Shown one piece after another: positions 7,824 to 16,425 of a stretch of DNA of 37,473 bases. A program made the position numbers and the translations under genes. The DNA lies in contig JANQFB010000498.1 of the NCBI GenBank assembly GCA_028278085.1, positions 1-37,473 of the forward strand. Reading direction: 5' to 3'. The notes under the pieces were generated by a model. That model was not told where the DNA came from, made no database searches, and was given only the letters and a program-made list of their open reading frames with translations. How positions within the stretch are numbered: position 1 is the first letter of the stretch; each line of letters begins with the position of its first letter. Origin of the DNA: Chitinophagales bacterium (GTDB taxonomy: Bacteria; Bacteroidota; Bacteroidia; Chitinophagales; JANQFB01).

Positions 7824-8002
7824 GGATATTTCGATGGCATGAGCGGATCTTGCGGGATTTCCGATTCCGCCCTATGGATTTTGGACACGCCCGCAATGCG
7901 GCAAAAATAAGGAATAAATTCATCCGTTTCTTCCGGGAATATGGCGGTCGGCAGTTTTATAGAAAATTATGGGCTGGGCTGATATTTTTTCAATTAATGT
8001 TT

Positions 8003-8010
8003 TAATTTTG
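8003..8010 (+). promoter_or_regulatory. -7 element (TAATTTTG) of tRNA-Lys
   Basis: TAATTTTG matches the Bacteroidota TAnnTTTG consensus. It ends 4 nt before the first base of tRNA-Lys, so the transcript starts at or very near the mature 5' end. The same spacing is seen in front of the split tRNA-Leu (21831-21838). Confidence 0.5.
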
Positions 8011-8014
8011 CCCC

Positions 8015-8087
8015 GATTCAGTAGCTCAGCTGGTAGAGCAACGCCCTTTTAAGGCGTGGGTCCTGGGTTCGAGCCCCAGCTGGATCA
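8015..8087 (+). tRNA. tRNA-Lys (anticodon TTT)
   Basis: A complete 73-nt cloverleaf is present. The acceptor stem GATTCAG pairs with CTGGATC. The D arm is GCTC/GAGC. The anticodon arm ACGCC/GGCGT carries the loop CTTTTAA (anticodon TTT), and the T arm is CTGGG/CCCAG with TTCGAGC. The discriminator is A and CCA is not encoded. A strong terminator follows. Confidence 0.97.
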
Positions 8088-8098
8088 CCGATGAAGAT

Positions 8099-8132
8099 AA
8101 AGCCCTTGCGCATTGCGCAAGGGCTTTTTTTT
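8099..8132 (+). terminator. Intrinsic terminator of tRNA-Lys
   Basis: A perfect 13-bp stem (AAAGCCCTTGCGC / GCGCAAGGGCTTT) with a 3-nt loop is followed by an unbroken T-run, 11 nt after the tRNA. It is a textbook intrinsic terminator. The response-regulator gene at 8281 also ends toward it. Confidence 0.92.
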
Positions 8133-8280
8133 ATTCCGGGACCCATAAGATGTTAATCCTGTTTTTTGAGATCAGAAAGCATTTTCCCCAGGTGAGGTAG
8201 TATAAATACCTTTGCCCGAAAGGAAAGCTTATTGTTGGAGGAAGATCAAATATGCATTGGGAATAGTTCATTTGGTTAAT

Positions 8281-8922
8281 TTACGCTTTATCGAAATATC
8301 CATCCAAATGTGCTTGATTAACCATAGCTGTTGCATTGGGCATACCAAATTTGTCCAAAAGATTTTTTTTATGCGTATTGACAGTACTCTCCTTTATATT
8401 TTGCATTTGTGCTATTTCCTTGGAAGTATATCCTTCGGCAGTTAACTTGAGTATTTCCATTTCTTTTTTAGTAATAGATATCTTTGGCGATAGTGGTTCC
8501 GGTTGATTTCTTTGGCCTTCTAAAATGGTTTTAGTGACTGCGTCGTCATAATAGTGCCCTCCTGTCATAATTTTCCTAATAGCCTCCATTAACTGGCCTT
8601 TGCTGGTATTCTTCAGGATATAACCATGCGCCCCGACCTTCAATGCATCCACGATCAAACCAAATTCATTATAATTGCTTAATATCAATACTTTTGTAGC
8701 CGGATATTGTTTGCAGATTATCCTGGTCGCTTCAATACCATCCATCTCCGGCATCTTTATGTCCATCAGGATCAAGTCTACCGTTTCTCTAACACATAAT
8801 TCAAGGAGTTCCTTCCCATTAATAGCTTCTCCAACTATTTTTATTTCTGTTTCCTTGCTTAATAATGCCGTCAGGCCTTCCAGGAGAAGTTTTTGATCTT
8901 CAGCAATTATTATCTTTATCAT
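8281..8922 (-). CDS. NarL/LuxR-type response regulator
   Basis: This 213-residue protein combines a receiver domain (acidic pair Glu8-Asp9, phospho-acceptor Asp54 in LMDIKMPEMDG, conserved Ser82 and Lys104) with a C-terminal LuxR-type HTH (about 150-210; ITKKEMEILKLTAEGYTSKEIA, then KESTVNTHKKNLLDKFG). It is the output partner of the TPR histidine kinase that ends 30 nt upstream (8953-11055). Phosphorylation would drive dimerisation and transcription control. Its target genes are unknown. Because the pair lies downstream of the caspase-like gene on the same strand, it may control or belong to that operon. Confidence 0.95.
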   Translation of the reverse strand: MIKIIIAEDQKLLLEGLTALLSKETEIKIVGEAINGKELLELCVRETVDLILMDIKMPEMDGIEATRIICKQYPATKVLILSNYNEFGLIVDALKVGAHGYILKNTSKGQLMEAIRKIMTGGHYYDDAVTKTILEGQRNQPEPLSPKISITKKEMEILKLTAEGYTSKEIAQMQNIKESTVNTHKKNLLDKFGMPNATAMVNQAHLDGYFDKA

Positions 8923-8952
8923 GATTGTAAGGAATTTTTGGGTTAAATTTTT

Positions 8953-11055
8953 CTAATTGAGTTTAGTCAACAGGTCTATCGAAATGGTTGTACCTTTACC
9001 TTTTCCGGTATCTATTTCAAGGGTTCCATGGAGGTGCTTTACGCGTGCTTTAACATTTTTTAGTCCGGAACCCGGTTTAAACGAAGGATCATTCCTATCA
9101 AAACCGATTCCGTTGTCTTCAACAGTTATGTTAATTTTGTTATGCGTGTGGATTAGTTTTATGGTCACCTCTGAAGCTTTGGCATTTTTCAAAATGTTAA
9201 TGACTAATTCATGAACGACCCTATAAATATTGATTTCCTGATGACTATCGAGCTTATTTTTAATACCGTGAATGAGCAGATTGATCTTCAATTTTTGGGT
9301 GACTTTAGCGGTTTTTACCAATTCCTTTAATGCTGATTCAAGGCCAAACTTTTTCAAATTACCAGCCTCCAGGTTATAGGAAATGGCGCGTACTTCTTCA
9401 CAGGCTTCGTCCAGTAACTGATTTGCTCTTTCGTATTGTTCCTGATTTTCTTCATGCAAAGAATGATCAATGTTTTCCTTAATGGATTTGAAGTGGATTG
9501 CTGCCATCGACAGCATTCCACCCAATTGATCATGCAAATCTCGTGCTATCCTCATTCTTTCTTTTTCCTGGCCTTCTATCATGGCACTTACTGATTTTCG
9601 TTCTAATTCTTTTAACAAATTATCGATTTCCTGTTGCTTCATTTGTTCCTTCCTTTCTGCTTCTAAAGCTTGTTCTTCCGCTTGCATGATCTTTTGTTGT
9701 TGGCGTTTACTTTTAATCAATAATGCTACCAGGATTGACAATAGGATGAGACCTAAGCACAAGGCATAGATCAGCAGGTTTTTTCTTTGGGATTCTTCTT
9801 CCTGAAGCATAGTCCTGTTTTTTTCTTCCGCATACCTCGTCTGTAAGATCATTGCTGCTCTTAATTCCTGGTCGATACTGTCTTGCATTTGAATGAATTT
9901 CCTACTGTATTCAAATGCCCTTTGATCATTTTGCTGCCGGTGATAGATTTCTGCTATTTCTGTAAACAATTGCAATAATATAAACCGGGCATCAATTTTT
10001 TGAGCTAACTGATAGCTTGACATATAACTTTCCAAAGCGAGCCTATCTTTTCCCAATTGTGCATAGGTTTTACCCAGATTTTTGTAAGATGCAGCGATCC
10101 CATATTGGTCTCCTGAAGCCTTTCTCAATTCCAGACTTCTTTGATGAAATGTAAGGGCTATTTCATTTTTCCCCCGATGTTGGTAGATTAAGCCAAGGTT
10201 ATTATAAGTACCGGATGCACCGTACAGATTGTTGATCTCATTCTTCAATCGGATACTTTCCAAATAGTGATCCATGGCCTTGCTAAGATCTATACATTGG
10301 TAATGAATATTACCAATGTTATTATGGGCAGTCGCTTTGCCAAATTTGTTATGGAGGGCTTCGTAGATCGAAAGGCTTTCTTCATGATAATTCAAAGCCT
10401 TCGTAAGATCGCCTTGCAACTCACTAACATTTCCTAAACTGGTATAAGATCCGGCTATTCCGGAAAGGTCGTCGTTAGTTTCCCGGATTTTTAGCGCTTT
10501 CAGGTAAAATTCGATGGCTAATTCATAATCTCCCTTGAACCTGTAACTGGTTCCAATACTGTTCAATGCTTGGGCTTCACTTTTCTTATTTCCCAGGGAT
10601 TTGAACAGCGTTAAACTCTGTGTGGCATGCTCGACCGAAAAGTTGTAATGCCCGGTCTTCTGATAGGTGATGCCCAAATGATTATGGGCCCTTGCAATGC
10701 CATATTTATCTTTTCTTTGACGCTCCAGATCCAGCGCTTTTTTAAACATTAACTCAGCAGCTTTATAATCACCCATATTTCTCTCAGCTATACCTATCCT
10801 GATCAGGCTTTCGGCTTCTCCTTTCGTAAATCCTGTCTTCCTAGCGAGTAATAATGCTTGTTGGCCTAAAATCTTGGCCGAGTCGTTATTTACTTTTCTA
10901 TATTCCCATGATAGATCATTTAACAGGTTGACTTTGTTACTATCTGCTTTTGCTATTTTCAAATCATTTAGCAAATGCCGGATTTCATTGTTGCCACTGG
11001 TATAAGAGCACAGGGGATAGATTAAGAGATAGTATGAAAGCCATAAAAACTTCAT
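8953..11055 (-). CDS. TPR-containing sensor histidine kinase (HisKA_3)
   Basis: This 700-residue membrane sensor starts with a signal peptide (about 1-20). A periplasmic array of about seven tetratricopeptide repeats follows (about 80-390, for example ARAHNHLGITYQKTGHYNFSV-type units), then a single transmembrane helix (428-447) and a cytoplasmic coiled coil (450-495). The kinase has the HisKA_3 motif RDLHDQ (phospho-acceptor His508) and a GHKL ATPase domain with Asn624, DNGIGFD (647-653) and GSGLKNVKAR (662-671). It pairs with the NarL-type regulator just downstream. The 61-nt gap to the 118-aa gene upstream suggests co-transcription with it and the caspase-like gene. The TPR array implies sensing through protein-protein contacts. 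Confidence 0.95.
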   Translation of the reverse strand: MKFLWLSYYLLIYPLCSYTSGNNEIRHLLNDLKIAKADSNKVNLLNDLSWEYRKVNNDSAKILGQQALLLARKTGFTKGEAESLIRIGIAERNMGDYKAAELMFKKALDLERQRKDKYGIARAHNHLGITYQKTGHYNFSVEHATQSLTLFKSLGNKKSEAQALNSIGTSYRFKGDYELAIEFYLKALKIRETNDDLSGIAGSYTSLGNVSELQGDLTKALNYHEESLSIYEALHNKFGKATAHNNIGNIHYQCIDLSKAMDHYLESIRLKNEINNLYGASGTYNNLGLIYQHRGKNEIALTFHQRSLELRKASGDQYGIAASYKNLGKTYAQLGKDRLALESYMSSYQLAQKIDARFILLQLFTEIAEIYHRQQNDQRAFEYSRKFIQMQDSIDQELRAAMILQTRYAEEKNRTMLQEEESQRKNLLIYALCLGLILLSILVALLIKSKRQQQKIMQAEEQALEAERKEQMKQQEIDNLLKELERKSVSAMIEGQEKERMRIARDLHDQLGGMLSMAAIHFKSIKENIDHSLHEENQEQYERANQLLDEACEEVRAISYNLEAGNLKKFGLESALKELVKTAKVTQKLKINLLIHGIKNKLDSHQEINIYRVVHELVINILKNAKASEVTIKLIHTHNKINITVEDNGIGFDRNDPSFKPGSGLKNVKARVKHLHGTLEIDTGKGKGTTISIDLLTKLN

Positions 11056-11116
11056 ATATTCATATCTTCTTGAGCACCATTTATCAATGAGGATGCATCT
11101 TGCTATATCTACTACC

Positions 11117-11473
11117 TTACAGCGGCTTTACACCGTCATCCGCATCATCCTGATGGACTATTGCACTACCGATTTTGTTACCAAGATGTTCAACCGTTAC
11201 TTGGATCAATGGATTTTCCGAATCCAGCGGAAGATTTCCTAATGGAACCGTATGCACGACGGGTGTTTTTAATACAAGATCTACAACGCCATTTTGAATC
11301 ACTTTCAGAGAGACCTTGAAAACACCATTTTCCGGGCTTGTAGGAATGGTTTCGACCCCACCTGGGATATAGTTTGTCCGGTCCATAATTGTTGTTACAT
11401 GAATGGTATATTCTAACTCACCATTTACATTATCTCTTACCAGAGTTACGCTGGGTTTAAATAATTCTAACAT
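11117..11473 (-). CDS. Small hypothetical protein between caspase and histidine kinase
   Basis: This 118-residue protein shows no signal peptide and no transmembrane segment. It is rich in alternating hydrophobic/polar strands (for example LEYTIHVTTI, VFKVSLKVIQNGVVDLVLKT, LIQVTVEHLG), suggesting a beta-sandwich, and has an acidic tail (HQDDADDGVKPL). It starts 21 nt downstream of the caspase-family gene and ends 61 nt before the sensor kinase, all on one strand, so it is probably co-transcribed. No family was recognised. A caspase substrate or regulator is possible from context only. Confidence 0.7.
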   Translation of the reverse strand: MLELFKPSVTLVRDNVNGELEYTIHVTTIMDRTNYIPGGVETIPTSPENGVFKVSLKVIQNGVVDLVLKTPVVHTVPLGNLPLDSENPLIQVTVEHLGNKIGSAIVHQDDADDGVKPL

Positions 11474-11494
11474 CTTACTTGGGTTTAGAGGTGA

Positions 11495-12316
11495 TTAATA
11501 TGATGATATTTTAAAAGGTCTCGCATTATCAAAGACCTTGTTAGGCTTTCCCAGAATTCCATGAGCAGGTAACTGTGTATACGACATTTGTTTGACTATG
11601 GCGGCAAAGAATTCCTGATAGTTTCCGAAGAAATTGCCACCACCCCATGCAGTCAGCAGCGCCTCTGTAAACCGGCCATGAGTTTGACCATCGCGGCTAT
11701 ATTGCCAATCCCGGCAGCCGGAAAAAAGGCGAACGGATGCCAACACCTGGTTTTCCGAAGGGAGGATATTGGCATCCAACCTTCTGATGCCTAACGGATC
11801 AAATGAGCGCTTTCTGTCATTTTTTCCCATCTGAAACTTCCTACCTTTTTTTTCGTCGAAGAACCCCCGCGTTACGGTACCACTATGACAGCTATCTGAA
11901 ATGACCCATATTTTAACGTCTTCCCTAAATTGCTGCCACTGCTGATAAATCTCGTCATCTGTAACCATACCATCATAAAGGCACCAGGTTTCATCCCTTC
12001 CATCGGCTTCTTCACCTTCTGTATCCTTTATTTGTCCCCCGTGACCGGAAAAAGTCAATAAAAAAAGATCCCCGGCTTCCAACGATTCCCTGCAATCATT
12101 TAATAGCTTCCGAAAGCGATTTTTCGTTGCCCTTGAACCAATTAGGATACGTGGTTCCTCGAAACCTTGCGAAATGGCTATTTCCTTCATAGCCATGGCA
12201 TCGTTTTCACAGGCATTCAGTTTTCCTTCATCACCGTTATAGTATAAAGGGTTTACTGCATTCAATCCAATATTCAGGGAAATACCTTTCGCCATTCCGT
12301 AGTTTTCACTTAACAA
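11495..12316 (-). CDS. Caspase-family (peptidase C14, metacaspase-like) protease
   Basis: This 273-residue protein has the caspase-hemoglobinase fold signature. The catalytic His92 lies in LLTFSGHGG and the catalytic Cys143 in VISDSCHSG, with the p20-like N-terminal ISLNIGLNAV. The start could also be Met8 (12295), where the fold begins. No signal peptide or membrane helix is present, so it acts in the cytoplasm. It is divergent from a Trypco1-like gene and is followed by a small unknown gene and a two-component system. Bacterial metacaspases of this kind take part in stress responses or in inducible cell-suicide systems; the presence of a CHAT protease close by supports the latter. Confidence 0.92.
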   Translation of the reverse strand: MLSENYGMAKGISLNIGLNAVNPLYYNGDEGKLNACENDAMAMKEIAISQGFEEPRILIGSRATKNRFRKLLNDCRESLEAGDLFLLTFSGHGGQIKDTEGEEADGRDETWCLYDGMVTDDEIYQQWQQFREDVKIWVISDSCHSGTVTRGFFDEKKGRKFQMGKNDRKRSFDPLGIRRLDANILPSENQVLASVRLFSGCRDWQYSRDGQTHGRFTEALLTAWGGGNFFGNYQEFFAAIVKQMSYTQLPAHGILGKPNKVFDNARPFKISSY

Positions 12317-12454
12317 AGATCAGCAGGCTAAATCTCTAATTCAATCATATAAATTAAGGTGCTGCATATCCGTAGAATTAAGGAGGAACTATTCAAAACA
12401 TTTCATTAGCTTAGTTATCTAAAATAGATGTTTTTCTAATACAATATCAAAATA

Positions 12455-12784
12455 ATGAGTAAAAAAGATAACATATGGATCATCACCATGGATGAAACTC
12501 AACCGGGTATGGAACAGTTACCTCAAAGAGGTTTAGATGAGCGATCATTTAGCCAAAAAGCTATTGGCAAGGTTTTCAGCAAAGAAGATCTCGCCAGACA
12601 TTTTGGAGAATTTTTTGCGAATTTTCGGGATATACTGCAGGAAATACCCTCAGATTTAGGTGCTTATAAAGTAGATGAGATCCAATTAAACCTGACTGTC
12701 AATGCACAGGGGGGCTTCGAATTGATCGGTAAAGTGGAAGCCGGATTGGTTTCGGGCATTGGCATCACATTGAAGAGAGCCTAA
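12455..12784 (+). CDS. Trypco1-like (CU044_2847-type) small protein
   Basis: This is a 109-residue protein. The C-terminal half, VDEIQLNLTVNAQGGFELIG followed by KVEAGLVSGIGITLKR, has the pattern of trypsin-co-occurring domain 1 (Trypco1). That family was described from predicted bacterial conflict systems, where it travels with trypsin-, caspase- or CHAT-type proteases. It has no signal peptide. It is divergent from the caspase-family gene (138 nt between them) and convergent with the CHAT gene (41 nt), so it sits between two caspase-fold proteases, as family context would predict. The family match rests on the pattern alone; confidence in coding is high. Confidence 0.75.
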   Translation: MSKKDNIWIITMDETQPGMEQLPQRGLDERSFSQKAIGKVFSKEDLARHFGEFFANFRDILQEIPSDLGAYKVDEIQLNLTVNAQGGFELIGKVEAGLVSGIGITLKRA

Positions 12785-12825
12785 GGATCTTGCCTTTCAT
12801 AATGCTATTTGCGCCAAGTTTAATA

Positions 12826-13986
12826 TCAATTATTTGGTGATTTGCACAATAATACCGGAATGGTGGTGCTATCGTTCCCCTTATAGCAATTGGTTTTGGC
12901 CCAATTAAAAGCATCAGGAATCTTCATCCCTCTGGTGAGGGCGGCATAAAAACTACTGGAGAAATCGATAGCTGTTTCATCCCCGATAGCTACCGGCATG
13001 CCAATCACAAAAGGAATATGTTTAACGATATATTCAGCCTGCGTTTTCGAATAACAGGCATTCAAAACAACACATTGGATGGTTTTCCTGGATAACTTAA
13101 AAGTATCTGCCAGAGCCTTGCCGTTAAGCATGGTTGGATTCCCATTTCGGCCTCTCAATATTATTCCCTCCACTTTGGAATCACTACTCATGCCATGCCC
13201 GGAAAAATGTACCAAGTATGGCATTTCATCCATTAATGCTTTTTGAAAATCGACCGTTCTGACGCCCAATTTTAGCTTAAAGGAGAATTTGACTCTAGTG
13301 CTTGTAGAATCGAGTTGCTCTTCAATGGAACGTATTTCGTCTTCGAGATCGAGGGGATCGGTATTCGGTGGGTTGGCAGCCAGAAAAAGGATGAGAGGTT
13401 CCTCTCCCTTTGATGGCTTTATTATTTTCCATTGCCACCCATGTAGGAAAAATTTGTATACCAATAAATTTGCCCAAAATAAAGCAGATAAAACTAGCAA
13501 AATGAAGGAACCGATTAGGTAATATTTATGAAGGTTTATGGAAGCCTTTGTCCAAATATATTGGGGTTTCCCAAAATGACTTAATAGGAATTCGGGGTCA
13601 TTCTGCATTTCGGACGGAATTTTTTCTGCCACGCCGGGTAAAAGTTCGTTTCCAATGAGAAAGGTTGTCTGCTTCTCGAAATTTTCAGGGAATTTATAGA
13701 GGGTTATTGACCTAATCCAGAGAAAAAAAAAGAAGCTGGCCAAAAACAATAGAAATGTTACTGTTACCGTAGTATTTCCGATAAGGAGATAGACATACTT
13801 CTTTCGAATATTAAGGCTACTAATTACGATAATAAATACCGAACAGATTACTGTTGTTATCAAAAAAATACTTAAAACCTCTTCGCCGAAATCCAAAAAG
13901 GTATGGAATAAAAAACAAAAGATATTCCCAATGATCAGCAAACAGCATGTTAATACCAGCTTGAAAAGTTTTTCAAAGCTTTTCAT
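12826..13986 (-). CDS. Membrane-anchored CHAT-domain protease
   Basis: This 386-residue protein has four predicted N-terminal membrane helices (about 9-30, 37-58, 66-92, 154-178) and a roughly 60-residue loop between the last two. A C-terminal CHAT domain (caspase HetF-associated) starts at about 195 with ILFLAANP. Catalytic His264 lies in VHFSGHG and Cys311 in VVLNACYS. Its start overlaps the stop of the secreted-protein gene upstream by 4 nt (13983-13986), so the two are translationally coupled. The protease part is predicted to face the cytoplasm. CHAT proteases cleave target proteins, sometimes gasdermins, in abortive-infection systems; no gasdermin-like gene was recognised here. Confidence 0.9.
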   Translation of the reverse strand: MKSFEKLFKLVLTCCLLIIGNIFCFLFHTFLDFGEEVLSIFLITTVICSVFIIVISSLNIRKKYVYLLIGNTTVTVTFLLFLASFFFFLWIRSITLYKFPENFEKQTTFLIGNELLPGVAEKIPSEMQNDPEFLLSHFGKPQYIWTKASINLHKYYLIGSFILLVLSALFWANLLVYKFFLHGWQWKIIKPSKGEEPLILFLAANPPNTDPLDLEDEIRSIEEQLDSTSTRVKFSFKLKLGVRTVDFQKALMDEMPYLVHFSGHGMSSDSKVEGIILRGRNGNPTMLNGKALADTFKLSRKTIQCVVLNACYSKTQAEYIVKHIPFVIGMPVAIGDETAIDFSSSFYAALTRGMKIPDAFNWAKTNCYKGNDSTTIPVLLCKSPNN

Positions 13987-16415
13987 TTTGATCTATTTCC
14001 TGTCGATGGATTGCGAACCTTTAACATAAAGTGTTTGATATTCGATTGATTCTTCTTTGTTTTATTTGGCATAGGCAAAGTATATGGATCTACGGCTACT
14101 TCCTTCCCAATTTCGTCCCCCTTGAAAATTGCCCAAATCCGATAACTTACGCCATTAGTCATGAAAGCGGTCCGGCCCGGTGAGGAGACATATTCCGTTT
14201 GCTTGATTTCATCAGAGCTGATATTGGTATCCAGCGAATCCGGACAATACCAAACTGCGGACCCGTGTATGGTTTTATCTGCCGTTGTAAGGGTATGTAC
14301 ATATACATGGAACACAGTTGCCTTTTCTCCGCTAAGGGCACGTAAGGCTTTCTTGAATTCTTCCATCGCTTGAACCAGGGTACTAGTCATGACAAATAGC
14401 CAATAGGTGGAAGCAGTTGTACTAACATCCTCATTCCCCTGTTCCAACTCAGTATCATGTACCTCCGAAATCGTGTCATTTTTTGGTGTAGACTCCGGAT
14501 CTGGGCTGTCTTCTCCATTAGATGAACGAGGATTCGGTATAGAGTCTTCAGGTTCGTTAGATTTATCTTCTGGTATCATGTTTAATTGAGTTCCTGTAAA
14601 TTCCACAAGCGATTCTAATGTTGAATTGATCTTTTCTAATTGATGGCTGCCCATGGATTCGGCATTGGTCTCTATTTGCTCCATCATTTGGATCAAAGCC
14701 TGGGTGGTATCTGCTAAAACCCTGTCAGAAATTGGTTCATCCGGGCTCTGTCCAATATTTTGGATCAGTGTATTGATTAATTCATTTAGCTCTTGTTGAT
14801 GCTGTTTCAGTTGCTGACGTTCATTTTCTATCCTGTTCATTTCATTGGCCTTTCCCTTCTCCCATTCCAGCGTATCTATAGGAGGAAGTTCAGGATATTG
14901 TAGTTGATCACAATTATTGATGGTGGATAATTTTCCTAATTCAGGATTCAGCCGATGCATTTCCTGCATACTTAAATAACTAGGGATTATACCATATTCG
15001 AATAGACATGCGGCAATCAACGAATCCTGATAAGTTTTAAGATAATCGCCAGGCCTAATGATATGGGTAAGGGTATCAAGGGTATTAGGTGTTTCTTGAG
15101 TATTGAGTGTTACAAGTTCTTCATGCCTTTCAAGCGTATCAACGTTTTCAAGAGTATCGAGTGTTTCCCGTATTTCCAATATATCGGTTGATCGGTCGAT
15201 GGAAAAAAAAGAAAAATCGGAGACGGCAATGGTATCGCCGTTCTCATGGGTTGCGGATACTTGCCAGGCAATCCATGTAATAGTATCGGAAAAGTTTGGG
15301 AACCAGGTGTAGGAGGTGATTTCTAACACATTGTCTTGCCAAATTCGTTCCCGAATGTTTCCCAGTGAATCACTCGCATAAAAGGGGATATTGTATTCAA
15401 GAAAAAAATCGGCGACCGGTGCAGGATTGGTCCATTGAAAATGTATGGCCCTGGTTTGTGTTTCCTGCAATACTGTTTGATCAGGTGGATATAAAATGCG
15501 GATCGGATATTGACTTTTAGGAACATCATCAATAACCATGAATGTTCGTGCTTCAGCATAGCCGTCAGGCCCACCGATGGGTGTGCTCTTTCCATTGATT
15601 AACGTTGTTGATTTAACTGTCCAGACATACTCCTGCCCAGGAATGAATGAACAATCGAAGGAAAGGAGATTGGGTTGACCGGGAAATGCTTCCCAATAAC
15701 ACACAGGCGGAAAACTAAAGTTGTTCCAGTTTTTATCATCGATTCCCTGCCAAGGCTGCTTCTCATATATCTCGATCTGGTAATTAACCTCAATCTCCGG
15801 ACAATCAGGTTGGATCTTTGTAAAGTTAAAAGGGGTTGTTGCTTTCATTTGATCCATTATCCAGGCTCCTAGGGGTGGGTTAAGTAGTTGAGGAGGATGA
15901 ATGGTTGTGAAATAGAAACTCTTAATCGCTAAATAAGTATCCGGCCTTTGATTCAGGTCGGTGGAGCAGTTAGGCTCTGAGTCTTTAATATCCTTTATCA
16001 AATACACATAAACGGTGTATTTACCCGGTGGAACCTTTCCAGTTCTTTTAATGGTAAGGTCAATATTAGTTGGGTAATACGGCATAAAATCTGATATAGC
16101 AAATTCATTTTTCAGATCCAGTACTAGCATTCCGCTGGAGAGATCGACCTTGAAAGGTTCTTTTTGTACCAAACATGCGATCAATATATCTTTTTCATCA
16201 TACACCTTTACAACCAATTGGCCTTGGTATGCTGGCATTTGATTATCATTTATAATCAGAAGAGCAGTTCCATTCAAGTTTTCATAGCTCGTTATAAATG
16301 GACATAGGTTTGGAGGTATCAATTGTAGCTGCATGGGTTTTGGAAGTTGTCCCAACCCCTTTTCTGAAAATACAGTAATGATAGGTATTCCAATGGTTAT
16401 GAATAGTTTTTTCAT
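13983..16415 (-). CDS. Large secreted protein with fibronectin/Ig-like and possible LysM parts
   Basis: The start is placed at 16415 (MKKLFITIGIPIITVFSEKGLG), which gives a signal peptide and leaves 10 nt after the upstream gene; the frame is open further upstream. The product has 810 residues. The N-terminal 400 or so form repeated beta-rich modules with fibronectin/Ig-like features (for example YQIEIYEKQPW, EYVWTVKSTT and IRILYPPDQTVLQETQT). A low-complexity stretch of repeated TL-dipeptides follows, then a LysM-like segment (IIRPGDYLKTYQD to MHRLNPEL), a helical Gln/Glu-rich coiled coil and an acidic linker. The last part is again beta-rich. It is predicted periplasmic or surface-exposed. 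It is coupled to the CHAT gene downstream and follows an outer-membrane barrel gene. The function is unknown. Confidence 0.8.
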   Translation of the reverse strand: MKKLFITIGIPIITVFSEKGLGQLPKPMQLQLIPPNLCPFITSYENLNGTALLIINDNQMPAYQGQLVVKVYDEKDILIACLVQKEPFKVDLSSGMLVLDLKNEFAISDFMPYYPTNIDLTIKRTGKVPPGKYTVYVYLIKDIKDSEPNCSTDLNQRPDTYLAIKSFYFTTIHPPQLLNPPLGAWIMDQMKATTPFNFTKIQPDCPEIEVNYQIEIYEKQPWQGIDDKNWNNFSFPPVCYWEAFPGQPNLLSFDCSFIPGQEYVWTVKSTTLINGKSTPIGGPDGYAEARTFMVIDDVPKSQYPIRILYPPDQTVLQETQTRAIHFQWTNPAPVADFFLEYNIPFYASDSLGNIRERIWQDNVLEITSYTWFPNFSDTITWIAWQVSATHENGDTIAVSDFSFFSIDRSTDILEIRETLDTLENVDTLERHEELVTLNTQETPNTLDTLTHIIRPGDYLKTYQDSLIAACLFEYGIIPSYLSMQEMHRLNPELGKLSTINNCDQLQYPELPPIDTLEWEKGKANEMNRIENERQQLKQHQQELNELINTLIQNIGQSPDEPISDRVLADTTQALIQMMEQIETNAESMGSHQLEKINSTLESLVEFTGTQLNMIPEDKSNEPEDSIPNPRSSNGEDSPDPESTPKNDTISEVHDTELEQGNEDVSTTASTYWLFVMTSTLVQAMEEFKKALRALSGEKATVFHVYVHTLTTADKTIHGSAVWYCPDSLDTNISSDEIKQTEYVSSPGRTAFMTNGVSYRIWAIFKGDEIGKEVAVDPYTLPMPNKTKKNQSNIKHFMLKVRNPSTGNRSK

Positions 16416-16425
16416 AAAGCGCTTT

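Noticed and set aside
8212-8445. Plus-strand open frame overlapping the response-regulator gene
   Set aside because: It is antisense to a clearly recognisable gene and has no domain of its own.
15060-15180. Repeated short words that looked like a tandem DNA repeat
   Set aside because: They are the codons of a TL-dipeptide low-complexity linker in the secreted protein and are not an independent DNA repeat.
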